DNA of 64,000 nucleotides from Annona cherimola (Eukaryota > Streptophyta > Magnoliopsida > Magnoliales > Annonaceae). The notes below the pieces were generated by a model. The model had not been told where the DNA came from. It ran no database searches and was given only the letters and a program-made list of their open reading frames with translations. The stretch lies in NCBI GenBank assembly GCA_030490835.1, contig CM059971.1:76712224-76776223 (forward strand), given 5' to 3'. Below, one piece after another: positions 49,702 through 62,424 of the stretch; the stretch's first letter is position 1, and each line of letters starts with the position of its first letter. Position numbers and translations under genes: made by a program.

Positions 49702-52700
49702 CACCACCCTCCTCTGCGGATCGTCGGGTAAGGTCCCCCGGAAGAAGAGCTCGGTCGTTGATGCAAATGACTCGAGCATCTCTGATTCGGCAGCAGTGTC
49801 GGAGGTGGTTCAGGTGTCGGCAGCAACCAGTCCTGCGGAGAGGCGGAACAAGATCGTTTCTTCGTTAAAAGACCAGGAGAACGAGATACCGGAGGATGCT
49901 CCGCGCTCGAAATCGACCACGGAGCTGAATAGCCCGAAACGCGTTGAAAACCATCTCCGAAGAGAGAATTCAAGTGACGTTGATATTCCACCTGAAGGTG
50001 TCGATGATTCCTCGTCGAATTTTCTGATGTCCCTGGCGGGATTCGTGATTACAGCGATCGGGTTTCAAATCAGCTTATTGGTCCGCTTCTTCTCGTTACC
50101 TTTCTGGATATTGCATATGTTCTTCCTGCTTGTCACTGATCCATTTCAATTGATAAGAAGAGCAAAAGATTCTCTGTTTGAGAAACTCTCTCGCGTATTT
50201 GGCTTTTGGTTTGGGAGGGTGAGCTCTGTGATGTCCAAGCAGCTGAAGGGCTCAGTTTCAAGAAATCTGGCAAAATTCGGCTGTGGATTCTTCTGGTCGC
50301 TCTATGTTTTTTTCGTGTTAGTCGGTATCTTGGTCACGGCGTTTGTAGTTGGTGGCATTACAGTGAGGTACATTGTCGAGGAGCCCATACGCATGGAGGA
50401 GAATTTGAATTTTGACTACACAAAGGCTAATCCAGTTGCTTGTGTGCAAATAGTGTCATGTAATGGTATTTGTGGTAGTTTGGAGGGTAAAGAGATGGTG
50501 GAAGTTGGAAACTATATTGGGGGACATGTTATTCCTCTTAATCACAAGCTACAGGTTACTCTCTTGATTACGTTACCTGAATCTGACTACAACAGGAATC
50601 TTGGCATTTTTCAGGTATGTTTTTCTTTTTTCTTTTGTTCTTATTTTCTTTTCCATCTTCTATGCTATATATTTGTAAGAGTTCTTTTAGTTCTTCTTAT
50701 GACTCAAGTGACTACAAGTTTTATGCATCTCGATTCCTATGAGAAGAAAATATGTCCCAAAAGCATCTTGATGGCCAGCTCCCGTAATTTCATGTCATTT
50801 TCTATTCCTCTGATCTCATTTGATGTACAGAAGCATGTTGATGCCTAACTTCCTTGGTTTCATCTCGTTTTATATTCCTTCATATTGTGCCCTCAAATGA
50901 ACTCTTACGCTGCAAAGATAAGAATTCAGTGGGCCAGTTAAGTGTAACAATCAGTATAGAATGTCATCAAATGAACTTACATCTTATGAAGAAAAGAATG
51001 CCATTGGCTAGAGGTGTAAATGTTCCTGTTCTTCAAATTTTTATTGGGATAGTTGGAAATTGGAAGGAAATGGGAGCTGTACATGATGTTGGTCTGTCAA
51101 GTCGTCATAATGTGAATAAGTTTAAGATAGACGAGGGGGTAATGATTGGAATCCAATCAGATAATGGCTAATGACACACTAGATGTGATTGGTGCATGCC
51201 ACATCCATTCATTGTTTCTTTGATAAATGTGTTGTTATCATCATTCTAGCCCATTGCCAAGCAGGTGCCAAACCGGCAAAGTTTGTTTGGAAGTTATTTT
51301 TCAAAATAGGAAGAGGAATTAAGGAGAAGTGATCCTATTAGCCTGGGCTAAGTAAATGTCTTGCTTAACACACAAAAAAAACTCATTTACAATATTTCTT
51401 TTTTTGTTTTTTTCTTCATATACTTGTTTATCTAAATGTATTTAACACGTAAACTAAATTATGAATAGGCATTAGAAGATTTTAGTATTTTGCCAAGTTT
51501 CAAATGTGTAGCTGGCTATGGCGCTTGTTGCAGTTAAAACTTTGGGTGGGCTTCAAACTTTGTAAAACGGTAGGAAATGGACTATCCCATATTAATGTTT
51601 AAAACCATCACTATACATTCAATTATTCAAGAAAATTTATATTAATTTGTATTGCTGGAGAGTATTTTGTACATATTATGCTTATCATGGTGAAGAGAAA
51701 GAAAATGTGATACCTTTAGGCACATGACTGAGGTATTGTTCACTTTATGCCATTATTGTTGTGGTTTTACCAGTCAAAATTATAATTTCCCGACTACTAT
51801 CGTCACTTGAGCTTATCGGACTACTCCCACCTAAGCTTGCCTAACTACATATTCTTACCACTTCTCTTATCAGTTGAGCTAGTGCAACCAAGTACCAACT
51901 GATGAGGGGCATAATCAAAACTACGTGGTTAAGTATGGACAGGTGATCATCGGGAAGTAGTAGTTATGACCAATAAGATTTTGAAGACCATGATGGTCCA
52001 AAGTGAACAATATTTGTGGTTAATTGTCATCATCATATGGAGAAGAAGAAAAGAAGAACGGGCTATTCCGGGCAATAAATGTATTGCAGGTACATACATT
52101 TCAAGGTTTTTAGTACCAATAAGAAATTATGGTTATAATACACTTAAATTTGAACCTTTTTTGAATCTTGGTTTTATTTATAGATTTTATTATGATTAAG
52201 TTACAGGTTACTCGAGGAAGAACAGTTTATATCCTGTATAGCTTTTGATGAGGAATACTTGTGGTGTGCAGTGAACCTTTTCACTTGTTAATTCCTGATG
52301 GTTCCCATTGCTGCTTCTCTTAGACATCTGAAAAAATGCTTCCAGTAGAACATTGAGAATTGTTTTGAACCATGACATTGGTTTTCTCTCTCAGGTGCGG
52401 GTTGATTTCCTCTCCCTGAATGGAAAAGTCACTTCCACATCAAGGCACCCCTGCATGCTCAGGTTTAAAAGCATGCCTATTCGGCTCTTGGAGACCTTCA
52501 TCAAAAGTGGTCCTCTACTTGCTGGCTACTCATCTGAGTCACAATTAATCAGCCTAAAAATGACAGGCTTTGCTGAAGGAACCGAGGCAACCTCGTGTTT
52601 GAGGGTTATCCTAGAACAACGTGCAGAATTCAAGCCAGGTGCTGGGATACCTGAGATATATTCCGCAACTTTGGTCCTCGAATCAGAGCTTCCTCTATTT

Positions 52701-52847
52701 AAAAGAATCATTTGGAACTGGAAGAAAACAATATTCATTTGGATTAGCATGGGATTTTTCATCATGCAACTATTTTTTATGCTGGTTTGCTGCAGGCCAA
52801 TTATTTTGCCTAAGGCAAGGTCAGGGGGAAGGGCAAGAGCAGGATGA
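49508..52847 (+). CDS. Seipin (seipin-2/3-like), ER lipid-droplet biogenesis protein
   Basis: Two exons, 49508-50614 and 52395-52847, join in phase 0 (donor gtatgt, acceptor tctctcag) to give 519 aa, the size of the long plant seipins. The N-terminal 170 residues are acidic, Ser-rich and probably disordered, as in seipin-2/3. A hydrophobic region follows at about 172-210. The core seipin domain comprises a first conserved helix at about 257-286 and a lumenal part. The lumenal part begins VEEPIRM and continues through LPESDYN, the exon junction (RVDFLSLNGKV) and PIRLLETF to EIYSATLVLES. A C-terminal helix is at about 481-502. Seipin sits in the ER membrane and shapes lipid-droplet budding through its oligomeric lumenal ring. 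The start is the first ATG of this frame. A MITE half-copy lies in the intron near 51295. No damage is seen. Confidence 0.93.
51295..51480. mobile_element. Half-copy of a hairpin MITE in the seipin intron
   Basis: The stretch 'gagaagtgatcctattagcc' to 'atttaacacgtaaactaaatt' matches one arm of the element at 60422-60875. The second arm is missing. Confidence 0.5.
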
Positions 52848-53388
52848 ACTAAAAGGTGAACCGAAAAAGATTATCAGCACATGTCTACAAGAGGGGCCCC
52901 CAGGACCCAGCAATTCTGCGGATATGAAAGTCACACTAATGGAACAATGTGGCAGTTTTTTCTTTGGTTTTTGGAAATTCTTCGGGTGTGGAACTCAGAA
53001 TTCGAGCCTGTGAATGGGGTGGTCAAAGGATCCTTCTGAATCAAAGAGAATTTGAACTCTCGGCAATGCTATCATTTGTATCCTGAGGCACTGACCCCAT
53101 ATTTTCCTGATAGCACTCGCAAGAAAGTGGGCTCGCATTTTGCTTTCTAGGAATCATCACATACAAGGTTGCTCCGTGGACGCTCCTGGATGATTCTGAA
53201 AAATGGCAAGATGATTAGGTTAGAACCAAGGACAGGACATTTCACCTCGCATTCAGGAGCTCAATGCCTCGATATGGGAATGCTGTCTGTATCATTTGGG
53301 AACTTACTTGTTAGGTTGATCTTTCACAGGCTGCTGATTTCACAGTTGGGTGTCTAACAGTGCGCCTCTCTTGTAAAAATATGTTATT

Positions 53389-53394
53389 AATAAA
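53389..53394 (+). terminator. Putative poly-A signal of seipin
   Basis: AATAAA about 540 bp after the seipin stop codon, followed by T-rich sequence. A reasonable 3' processing signal, without direct proof. Confidence 0.45.
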
Positions 53395-53886
53395 GTTTTC
53401 AAATTCTTAGATTTTTCAATTTTCTTTTCTTTATATATATATAACCGTGTGGTGCTATCTTAGTCAATCCAGGCAGTTTCTATTGCCAAATATTTGTATC
53501 GTGTCTTAGGCCATCGTGTTAATGTATATGTTTACCTAGCTTGTTTTTCATTGATTTTCTTTCTTGGGCTCCGTGTCTTTTATCGAAAGGAATAGATTTC
53601 ATGACAGATTCAGGTGTGGGCCTTTTTACAAAGCTCGAGTGAGGTTTAGCGGGTAGATTGCACTTTTAAACTCTACTAAATTGATTTGTTGAATAATCAA
53701 GTGGGATTGTTCTCAAAATAAGGCCTCCTTTGGTCCTTAGATTATCAGTTTATTCTGAATGGAGTTATGTACATTACTCATTATGAGGAGTTATTCAAAC
53801 ATATATAAATAGAGGTTATGTTTACCTATGACCCTCGTCCTTACATTCAATGTAATCGGACCCACCTTTTCTACATCTATGGTCTT
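53395..53886. other. Intergenic DNA
   Basis: Seipin 3' flank. Nothing recognisable. Confidence 0.35.
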
Positions 53887-54024
53887 TTCTTAGGGTAATA
53901 TTAACTTCGATTGAATTGAGAGAGAGATTTAACTGTGCATTGTTGTGGAGATAATTCTTAGGGTAATATTAACTTCGATTGAATTGAGAGAGAGATTTAA
54001 CTGTACATTGTTGTGGAGATAATT
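53887..54024. repeat. 68-bp tandem duplication
   Basis: Two adjacent copies of a 68-bp unit starting 'ttcttagggtaatattaac', at 53887-53954 and 53955-54022, differing at one base (gtgcat versus gtacat). The near identity points to a recent event. Confidence 0.9.
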
Positions 54025-54035
54025 AAATTCATTCA

Positions 54036-54337
54036 GGGCGTGTTTCGTAATGGATAAAAGTTTTTAAATAAAAAATTTTCACCGTCCATAACTATTTTAT
54101 TTTTAATTATTTATTCATATTTTTTAATACAATTATTTTACTTTTTAATCATTTATACACAATTATCCATGTAACTAAGTTATCTGTTTTAATACCTTAA
54201 AAAAATTTATCTATTTTCACATTGTTCTTTTTACTCTTCATTATTATCTCAATCATATGACATTATTTTATTTTATTTAAAATTTTTTTACAATAGAACC
54301 GTTAATTTAAAAGTTTTATTACTTCCTAAACACACCT
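54036..54337. mobile_element. Tourist-like MITE
   Basis: About 302 bp with ends gggcgtgtttcg and aaacacacct, flanked by TCA at 54033-54035 and 54338-54340. The body has the family motifs in reverse orientation, with a small internal repeat. Confidence 0.72.
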
Positions 54338-54340
54338 TCA

Positions 54341-54855
54341 ATTACAAATCATAAGATTACAATACCAGAAAAAGTATTAATTAGCCTGGAACTACGATAA
54401 ATTTTAAAAATAAAAAAAATGTCCTGAACAGCATTTCATTGCCTTTAAATCTGGATAGACGTAATACCGCAGTTGATCTGCCTCATTACTAGCACCAATT
54501 CAATAAATAAATAAATGAAAGCGGCTTCCGCTGCTCTCGACCTTGAAATACAGTATATCATTATTATTCTGTTAAATTTATAGACCGGATGAGAATGATC
54601 CTGAGAACATTCGGCCTTTGTATGTGCCTACAAGCAACTGTGGCCGGTAATGGCAGCAAAAGGAAGTCTCATCATTATCCTGTCGACAACCTGAAGGAGT
54701 TGGCTAAAATAACATGGATTCATTATCATAAAGTAACTGTACTCATAAAAAATCTGGTCCCCTTCCTCAAGTTGCATAATTTATGAGCATGGTTTTCAAC
54801 CAGATTGTAGACCTTTAATTGCACGCCGATAATGCAAATTATATATTTTTATATA
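54341..54855. other. Intergenic DNA
   Basis: A 65-codon frame at 54589-54786 shows no recognisable domain and is not called a gene. Otherwise nothing seen. Confidence 0.35.
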
Positions 54856-54864
54856 AAAGACTAC

Positions 54865-55258
54865 GAGCACCGATCTTTTCAGACCGGTCTTCCGACCGGT
54901 CAAAAAATTTATTTTTTTTATTTTTTATTTGAAAATAATTTTATAAACTTGTTAATCTAGTTTTATTTAATTTATAAACCAAGTTTTATCATTTTTAGAT
55001 ATGTCTATATATTTATTTTGGATTTTTAAATACAGGGGTATTTAAGTCATTTTAAATATTCTTAAAATGACTTAAATACCCCTGTATTTAAAAATCCAAA
55101 ATAAATATATAGATATATCCAAAAATGATAAAACTTGGTTTATAAATTAAATATAACTATATTAACAAGTTTATAAAATTATTTTTCAAAAAAAAAATAA
55201 AATAAAATATATTTTCAGACCGGTCGGAAATCCGATCGGTCTGAAAAGATCATTCGTC
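54865..55258. mobile_element. Hairpin MITE, Mutator-like
   Basis: A 394-bp palindrome with arms containing 'gatcttttcagaccgg' and 'gaccggtc' motifs. The centre 'acttaaatacccctgtattt' pairs perfectly with its complement. It is flanked by aaagactac at 54856-54864 and 55259-55267 (9 bp, perfect). Confidence 0.87.
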
Positions 55259-56305
55259 AAAGACTACGTTGGGAATGAAGGCGTTTGATCTTTTTAGGCT
55301 GGACGCAAGGCACGGCTGCCTTCGTAGTCCAAAAACCTATTTTTTTAAATTTTTTTACGGGCAAGTAAATCTAGGTATATTAAATCTATAAACCAAATTT
55401 TACCATTTTTGGATGTTTTTAAGTATTTGTTTTGGATTTTTAAACACAATGATATTTCCGTAATTTTCTGGGACCCCAAAAATTCCTTATACACCATACC
55501 CTAATTGTCTGATATTCTCCAACTTCTACATGTTTCCAAGTAAATATTACTAGTGTGATTAAGATCGAAATTGTGTTTAAAACACCTTTTATTTATAACT
55601 TGTTAATTATTTACTTAAATATTTTCAAAAAAATTCTAAAAATGCATTTACCTGAAAATGCATGGTCAACTCGGTATAATTTGATCGAAGCTCTTGTTCG
55701 AAGCTCTTGTTTCAAACCATAAAGGATTTTTGAATTGAATCTGTTTCACTATTTTCAAAACAAATTTTCAATTTTGAGACAACTTTTTTTATTCCTAATA
55801 TAACTTTACTTATTCGACTTTACTCATTTCTAATACATAATATTATATTTTCATTCCAAATACAGTTTCAATTAAAAAATATTATATCATTTGAAACACA
55901 AACAAATTGCATGAACTTCCCAGGCAAATTTCCAAAAATCATGGCCCAGCTGCATGATTTGCGGTAGTAGAAGATTACTGGAAGATCAGCACCGGCTTTC
56001 TTCCTTTGACTAGAGTATGAACGCGTTGAAGAATTAGTAGCCGACGACCCCCGCACGTACACGTCTGCCATCAATTTCCCGAGTTTGCACGCCAACAAAA
56101 GAGGAAATCTCCATCTCACAGAAGAAAGTCATTTTCAATAATTAAAAAAAGCATACTAATTAATTAATCTTCCATTCCATGATTTGCAGCCTGACAAAGA
56201 CTTAATTAATTATCATTTAAACACCAACTTCTGGAGCTCTACCACTAAAGCCATTGTGCATTAGAGCAGGGAGGGGTGGCAAAAAATAAACAGAAGGGAA
56301 GTCGA
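55259..56305. other. Intergenic DNA 3' of the aquaporin
   Basis: Contains the aquaporin 3' UTR at its right end and a possible half MITE near 55300-55460. No gene recognised. Confidence 0.4.
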
Positions 56306-56790
56306 TCAGGTCCTTGAGCTTGGTCTTCTGGAGGAGAGAAAACTGCTCTTGGCGATCTCACGCAAGGGCTTGTCAGTGAACCGGATGAGGTTGTAGGCCC
56401 ATGCGCCACACACTGCCCCACAGATGGGCCCCACCATGTACACCCACATGCTGTTGTAGCGGTTGCCTACAAACGCTGGACCCAAGGACCTTGCAGGGTT
56501 CATTGATGCCCCGGAAATCGGCCTGTAAAAATGCACGTAGTGTAATTCGTAAGCAGATGTCACTCTTTCACATCAACCCATGGATGGATTAGATATGTTG
56601 AAATCATGCACACCTTAAAAATTTTGGGTCTGTTTTATGGAAAGAATAATGGGATCCGGAATTTTATATTAGAGCCAGAGCAAACAAAATGTCAATGTTT
56701 GATCATGGCCATGTCTAGATCATTTTATCAAGAAAATGCTGACTGACAGATTTATAAAATCTAATCCATTTGCTACATGTATCGCACCCC

Positions 56791-56869
<79 letters not shown>

Positions 56870-59800
56870 GCTTTTGCCCAATTTCTGAACTTCATTTTCC
56901 AAAACATACATGTCCTGAATTTTGCATGAATATAGTGTTCCACCTGGACACAATTAAAGTGTTGTTTGTATCCAAAATTGTCTGAGTTGATCTTAATGAT
57001 AACTGGTCAACTTTATTTACAAGGATATTTTTTCAAGATTAATGGCTATGGGCAATTTTTGTAAAAATATGGAGAGACCAATTTTTTAAAAAATGAGACT
57101 AATAATTATAAATTCTCCAATTGTTTGTGGTCAATCCAAGTGTGCGATTGAAACCATTTTTGAGAACTTAGCTAAAAAGGGTACCAAATATTATCTACAA
57201 GAAATTGTTTTCAGTGCAATTGTAATAAATACATCCAAATCTCCCATTCGAGTAACCATGGCTATGAAGTCAGAACCGTGACGAAGGCCTCATAAGAATG
57301 CCTTTATTAAATTATCATGCAAAACACAGTTGAGTTGAGTAGAGTAGGCTAACTAGCTGAAGACAAACTCTTTTGGAATGTAAAAAGAAATTCGTTGGGG
57401 AGTAGAAAAGCTTTTCTTCAAACATCTTTCAATCGTTTTTACTATTTTATGTAGAAAATTCAGCATGCTCCTCTATATGTTTCTCATTTCTTCTACGTTA
57501 GGTAAGACAATGGGCCAAAGGGGTGAACTACTACCACAGCATCACCCCTCATGTATAGTGGCAAGTGGCAGCAAGATTTTTCTTTTTCTTTTTCTTTTTT
57601 TTTTTTCGTTTTTTGTAAGTGCAGTTTGGTCGTTGTGCAGTGGCCACATGATTTTTTGAAAGTGCAGAGTGGGCGACTCCACCCGTAGCTGGGAATGGGA
57701 ATCACTATAATTCGACAGCATTTGAAAATTTTCCCAACTATCAACTATTTATATATTCATCCCTATGTATTTGCTTATAATTTCAAGAAATCACATATTA
57801 TTAAAAACTATATTCGAATTTTCAAGCATAGTGTGTTTGTGATGTAGAAAAAAAAATGGAGAAGAAGTTGCAGGAAAAGAGATCAGAAAAAGTAAAAAAG
57901 TGAGATCGTATCACAGATGTAATGATTAAAAAAATAAGACAATTATATGAATGATAAAAAATATGGTAGCTATATAAAAAAAATGTAAAATACAGTTGAG
58001 GAAAATTTCCTTTATTTTCCCATTGCCAAACACTCCCATAATTTTAATATATGCTATATATTTATTTTTTAATTTTAACAATTATATAGCCATTATAAAA
58101 ATATACGAAAATTTTTACAATGTATAAATTTTTCATTGACAGTAATTTTAACTCCATGTAAATTAATAAATATTATAAGGCAATTATCCAATACAACCAG
58201 ATTGCCTCTGTTTCTCATTTTAAAATAATTTTATTCAAATCTAAACTATTTATCATATATATCTATATTTATTTTGTTATGATTTCATAAATTTCAAAAA
58301 TTATAATAGTTATATACCTGCTCTCGGAAATGCTCAATTTTTAGCATAGGAATGTTTCCTAATCAAATTGATTTTTAGTAACATCGTCAAACAAATAATG
58401 CTAAACAAAGTAAACGATTTAGTTTTAGGAAAATGTCAATGATTTTATATGATAGCTTATAAATTGGTTCATTTATGGGCCATCCTTATTAAAAATCTAT
58501 TTTTGATGTTATATATGCAGGTCTCACCTATATCTTTCTTTATATGGAATTTGGCACCTTTGAATTTTTTATTATTTTATTTTTAGTGATAGTGCGATTT
58601 AGGCATGTGTATATATTCCCTATTTTTTAAAAAAATAAAATAAAAAGCACAAACTCAAAAAATTATCAAATTTTACTAGGAAAAGGATATAGGTAGTATT
58701 GTATTTACTGAGTGATAATTCGATACAACGTGTGCACCGAGCCTCAATGTGCTTGCTTGAACCGTATTTTTTGGTTTTGTGTATTTTTTAGCACAAGTAT
58801 ATGTGCCCAAGCATGCATTTTTAATATATAAAAGTTTTCTTTTTGATACTTTAAGTATTTCTTTTTGAATTTTGAAAGTTAAAAAAAAAAAAAAAAAGGC
58901 TCCTTCCATACAACAAGGGCGAATTACATGATGACCCCCTGGAAAACCCAGGACAAGAAGAATCAAAGGAATTGGAAAGATATGAAGGAGAAAATTAAGG
59001 AATCAAAAAGGTGAGAAAAATACCCGGCAACAAGCACGTTCAAAAGGACTGTAGCGCCAACGGCAAGCCCCGCCAGCTCTCCAATCTGCAAAGAAATCAG
59101 CCGCAATAAAGTAGTCAAATAATAATAATAATAATGATGATGATGATAATGATGATGCATGTACAGCCACGTGCGGTGCGATGGTCTTCATTTGAGCACA
59201 TGAGAATGAGATGAGACCTGCCAGTGATCACGCATGCATGCTTCCTTGACCATTAACATTAATAAGAGCTGATCGGCTATCCAATTCTGTATTTCATCTT
59301 GTATAGGGCCGGGCCCCAAAATCAGCATCAATTTACTTAAATAGAAATGCATCATCATCTCTAAAGATTGATTTTACACTTGTTTAAATGACCAAAAGTA
59401 ATGGAAAAATCTTCCATCCCTTCCCCTCTCAAGTCATCTAACTAACATGAACCACCTATTTGCATTTACATCTATGCCTTTTATCCTTTTATAATAATTA
59501 ATTGTGTAATGACTATTCACCAATTAATTTTACACACTTGTTTCAAAGGTGGTAATTTTTTAAAAAATTATGCAAATTCTGATTCTAATGCCTTGCATAA
59601 CCTTAATGTTTCATACCCTCAGCCTTTCAATTTAAATTTCTCTCATCTCTAAACCATCAAAACTTCCATTATTTGTCTAATAAAATGACTAGTTTGTCCG
59701 TCTAGTTTTTAATAATTAAAACAAGTCAACCCAATTTGAAATTACTAAACCCGTTTCAATCCAATTTTTTAAAGCAACGGAAAATTTTGGGCATTGAAAC

Positions 59801-61900
59801 TTTTGGTAACAAAAATTTTAAGTAGGTAAATGAAATTTAGAAGGGCAAGATAAACTTTTTAGTGAGCAGATAACAACATTTTCAACAGCAAAGGAATTTA
59901 AGCTAAAACATTATGGGCACGAGTGTATTTGAAATTGATAAAATTTTTGAATAAAAAATTTTTGATGTAAAATTTTTTTAATTTAGAGAAAATAATGTGA
60001 AATGATCAAAGTAATGATGAAAAATAAAGAGAATAAAGTTAAAATAGATATGTTAATTATATGTGTAGTTATATAAAAATGATTAAAAGTTAGGATAATT
60101 GTATAGGAAGATGAGAAAAATTATTAAAAATAAGATCATCATAGTGAAAAAAAGTTTAAGATTAAAAAGTTTTAGTTTAAAAAGTTTTTCCCAATAAGTA
60201 TATTAGGAATTATGAACAAAGATGATGGGTGTACAAAAAAATTTCTCAATTTTTTATTTCACTTGCAATTTGGACAAAAATACTAGGAATTAGGAGTTGG
60301 AAATGATAAATAGTCGGTAGTTTTGAAAACATTTTAAAGGCATTGGTATAATTAATGCAATTATAATAGATGCAAGTAACTTGTAGATAAATAATGAAAA
60401 TAGATGTTATTCACGTAAAATGGAGAAATAATTCTGTTAGCCTGAGCTAAGTAATCATTTCAAAAAATTCATTTATTTTTTTTTTACTTTTTTCTTCATA
60501 TACTTATTTATCTAACTATATTTAATATATAAATTAAGTTTGACCTTTTTTAGACATGTGTATACATTTTTTAAAAAAATTTAAACATTGGGATATTTTA
60601 GCCATTTTAACCTAAAATATCTATATGTTTAGAAAACCTTTAAAAATATATACACATATTGTTGTTGTAAATGAATTTTTTTGATGTGGGCTAAATGGGG
60701 CATTTGCTTAGCCCGGTGTACTAGGATTACTCATCTATTAAAAAATAATAAAACTTGATTTACATGTTAAATACATTTATATTAACAAATGTACGAGAAA
60801 AAAGTAAATAAATAAATTTTTCAAAATGGACTAAGGATGTCATTACTTAGCCTAGGCTAAGAGGATCATTTCTCCCTAAGACAATAGTTGTTATAAGGCG
60901 AAGAAATGTGTATATATATATATGATAGATTATTCTTCTGTAAAAAATAAATAAGATAATTTAAATGAAACTAAAAACACCATTCAAGGAGAGAATGAAG
61001 CACTGACAGCTCGATTATCGGTGGCGACTCCACAGACGACAAACATGAGGAAGAAGGTTATGATGAATTCGATGGCGAGAGATTGGGCATCTGATCCCGT
61101 GGGTATCGTTCCTGGAAAATGCTCTCCCCCGAACATGATGCGAAGCGTGACGCTTGCAAGCGTCGACCCCAGCACTTGCGCTGATACGTAAGCTGGCACC
61201 TGCAATCAAGCCCAAAACTTCTAAAATCCTCATCCATGATCCGTGCTTCTTGTTGGTCTATGGTTGGTGTATCAAGATGGTTGAAATTTCAGCAACAGAA
61301 AGGCAGGCTATCGACTCATGCTTGCCTTAGTCTCTCAAACTAAGAAAGGATTTAATATCAAAAAACTGCTAATTTAATTGGGAAAGAAATATAGAGAAAT
61401 GGGGTGCACCTGTTTCCATGGGAATCTTCCACAGGTTGCAAATGCAATGGTAACAGCTGGATTGAAATGCGCTCCGGAGATGTGGCCCACTGAGTAGACC
61501 AGGACCATGACAGCAAGCCCCCACACGACGCAAATTCCTGGGAATGTCACCGAACCTTTGCTCAGATTCACCACCACCGATCCGCATCCCGCGAAGATCA
61601 GGAAATAAGTCCCAAACACTTCCGCAATTATCTGCCAGACACACACAAAATCTCGTAGCGTCAGCACGTAGCTAGCAGAGCAATCAGAACAAAAACAGAG
61701 CAGGGAAATGCATGCCACGGCACCTTCTGGGAGAAAGCTATAGAAAGCTGAAAACTGGCTCTTTGTGCTCTTAAATCAGCTTCTGAGGGGGAATCTCCAT
61801 TCCCCACATGGAGATTCTCGCTTCCCTCCTCAGAATTCCCAAGACTCCCTTCCTCCATCGCCTTCTCGCGATGGCCGTTAGCTCCAGAGATTTCAGACAT
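56306..61900 (-). CDS. NOD26-like intrinsic protein (NIP1-type aquaporin)
   Basis: Five exons on the minus strand: 61900-61724, 61631-61410, 61199-61008, 59085-59024 and 56522-56306. They total 870 bp, or 289 aa, and join in frame with GT/AG introns. A hydrophilic N-terminus (MSEISGANG) precedes six membrane helices. Both NPA boxes are present: GAHFNPAVT in exon 2 and GASMNPARS in exon 5. The aromatic/arginine filter reads Trp (VVWGL, helix 2), Val (GLAVG, helix 5), Ala and Arg (loop E), the W-V-A-R of NIP subgroup I. Members of this subgroup pass water, glycerol and metalloids such as arsenite, so substrate is inferred only. The C-tail REIAKSSF resembles the kinase-phosphorylated Ser of NOD26. 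An in-frame upstream ATG at 61933 could add 11 residues, but MSEISG matches the family start. Introns 3 and 4 carry MITEs and a long ATT repeat. No damage. Confidence 0.94.
56791..56869. repeat. (ATT)n microsatellite
   Basis: 79 bp of uninterrupted TAT/ATT repeats, about 26 units, in intron 4 of the aquaporin. Open frames reading poly-Asn or poly-Tyr through it are artefacts. Confidence 0.97.
59925..60200. mobile_element. Degenerate Tourist-like MITE in aquaporin intron 3
   Basis: Body motifs of the Tourist-like family (aatgatgaaaaataaagagaat, gataggttaa-like, aaaagttttag) are clear, but the TIRs are worn. The limits are approximate. Confidence 0.5.
60422..60875. mobile_element. Hairpin MITE in aquaporin intron 3
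   Basis: The ends read ggagaaataattctgttagc and the complement of 'ttagcctaggctaagaggat...tttctcc', giving TIRs of about 40 bp. The interior is AT-rich with further inverted pairs. No flanking duplication is visible. One arm recurs at 51295. Confidence 0.65.
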
Positions 61901-62107
61901 TATTGGGTACAGCAGGATGAAACAGATGAGCAAGAACAGAAGCGACCCTGAAAGCGCAATTTGGTTATTTCTAGTCCCGGATCAAAATCCAGTGACGGGG
62001 GAATAAAAAGATGGTGGTTGCTGCCAGACAGACAGACCTCTTATGATCTGCTCCGCTCTGTCTGCCTTTTCTTTGAAAGGGGAAATGAATAGAGAGAGGA
62101 CAGGAGA

Positions 62108-62118
62108 GTATATATAGA
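62108..62118 (-). promoter_or_regulatory. Putative TATA box of the aquaporin gene
   Basis: The minus strand reads ctctatatatactc about 210 bp before the start codon, between CT-rich tracts, a common plant core-promoter layout. Confidence 0.55.
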
Positions 62119-62424
62119 GAGAGAGGGAGGAAGAAGAAAGCATTGAAAGCTTCGCCAACCACCGCCAAGCGAAAACGAGACACGAGTTTGGATGGTTCAA
62201 TACGGAGGAGAACAGGACACAATGTTTTTGTGTGTTTGTGTTTTGACTCCTCCAATTTTCTCCTCTGCCGATCACGCAACGAATTGTCATAAATAAGGCA
62301 CATGAAATTTCCTTTTTTTTTTTTTTTTTTTGGTCTATTCTATGACTCAAAATCAAGACGGTCAGAAGAATGTTGGGCCACAGCACAATACTCTTATTTA
62401 TGGGGTGGAAGTTGGGAAGTTGGC

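Noticed and set aside
49130..49779. Antisense frames opposite the seipin first exon
   Set aside because: They mirror the GC-rich seipin coding strand and show no domain.
54589..54786. 65-codon plus-strand frame as a small secreted protein
   Set aside because: The N-terminus is mildly hydrophobic, but there is no supporting motif, promoter or exon structure.
56720..56953. Minus-strand frame with a long poly-Asn run, and its plus-strand poly-Tyr counterpart
   Set aside because: Both are translations of the (ATT)n microsatellite in an intron.
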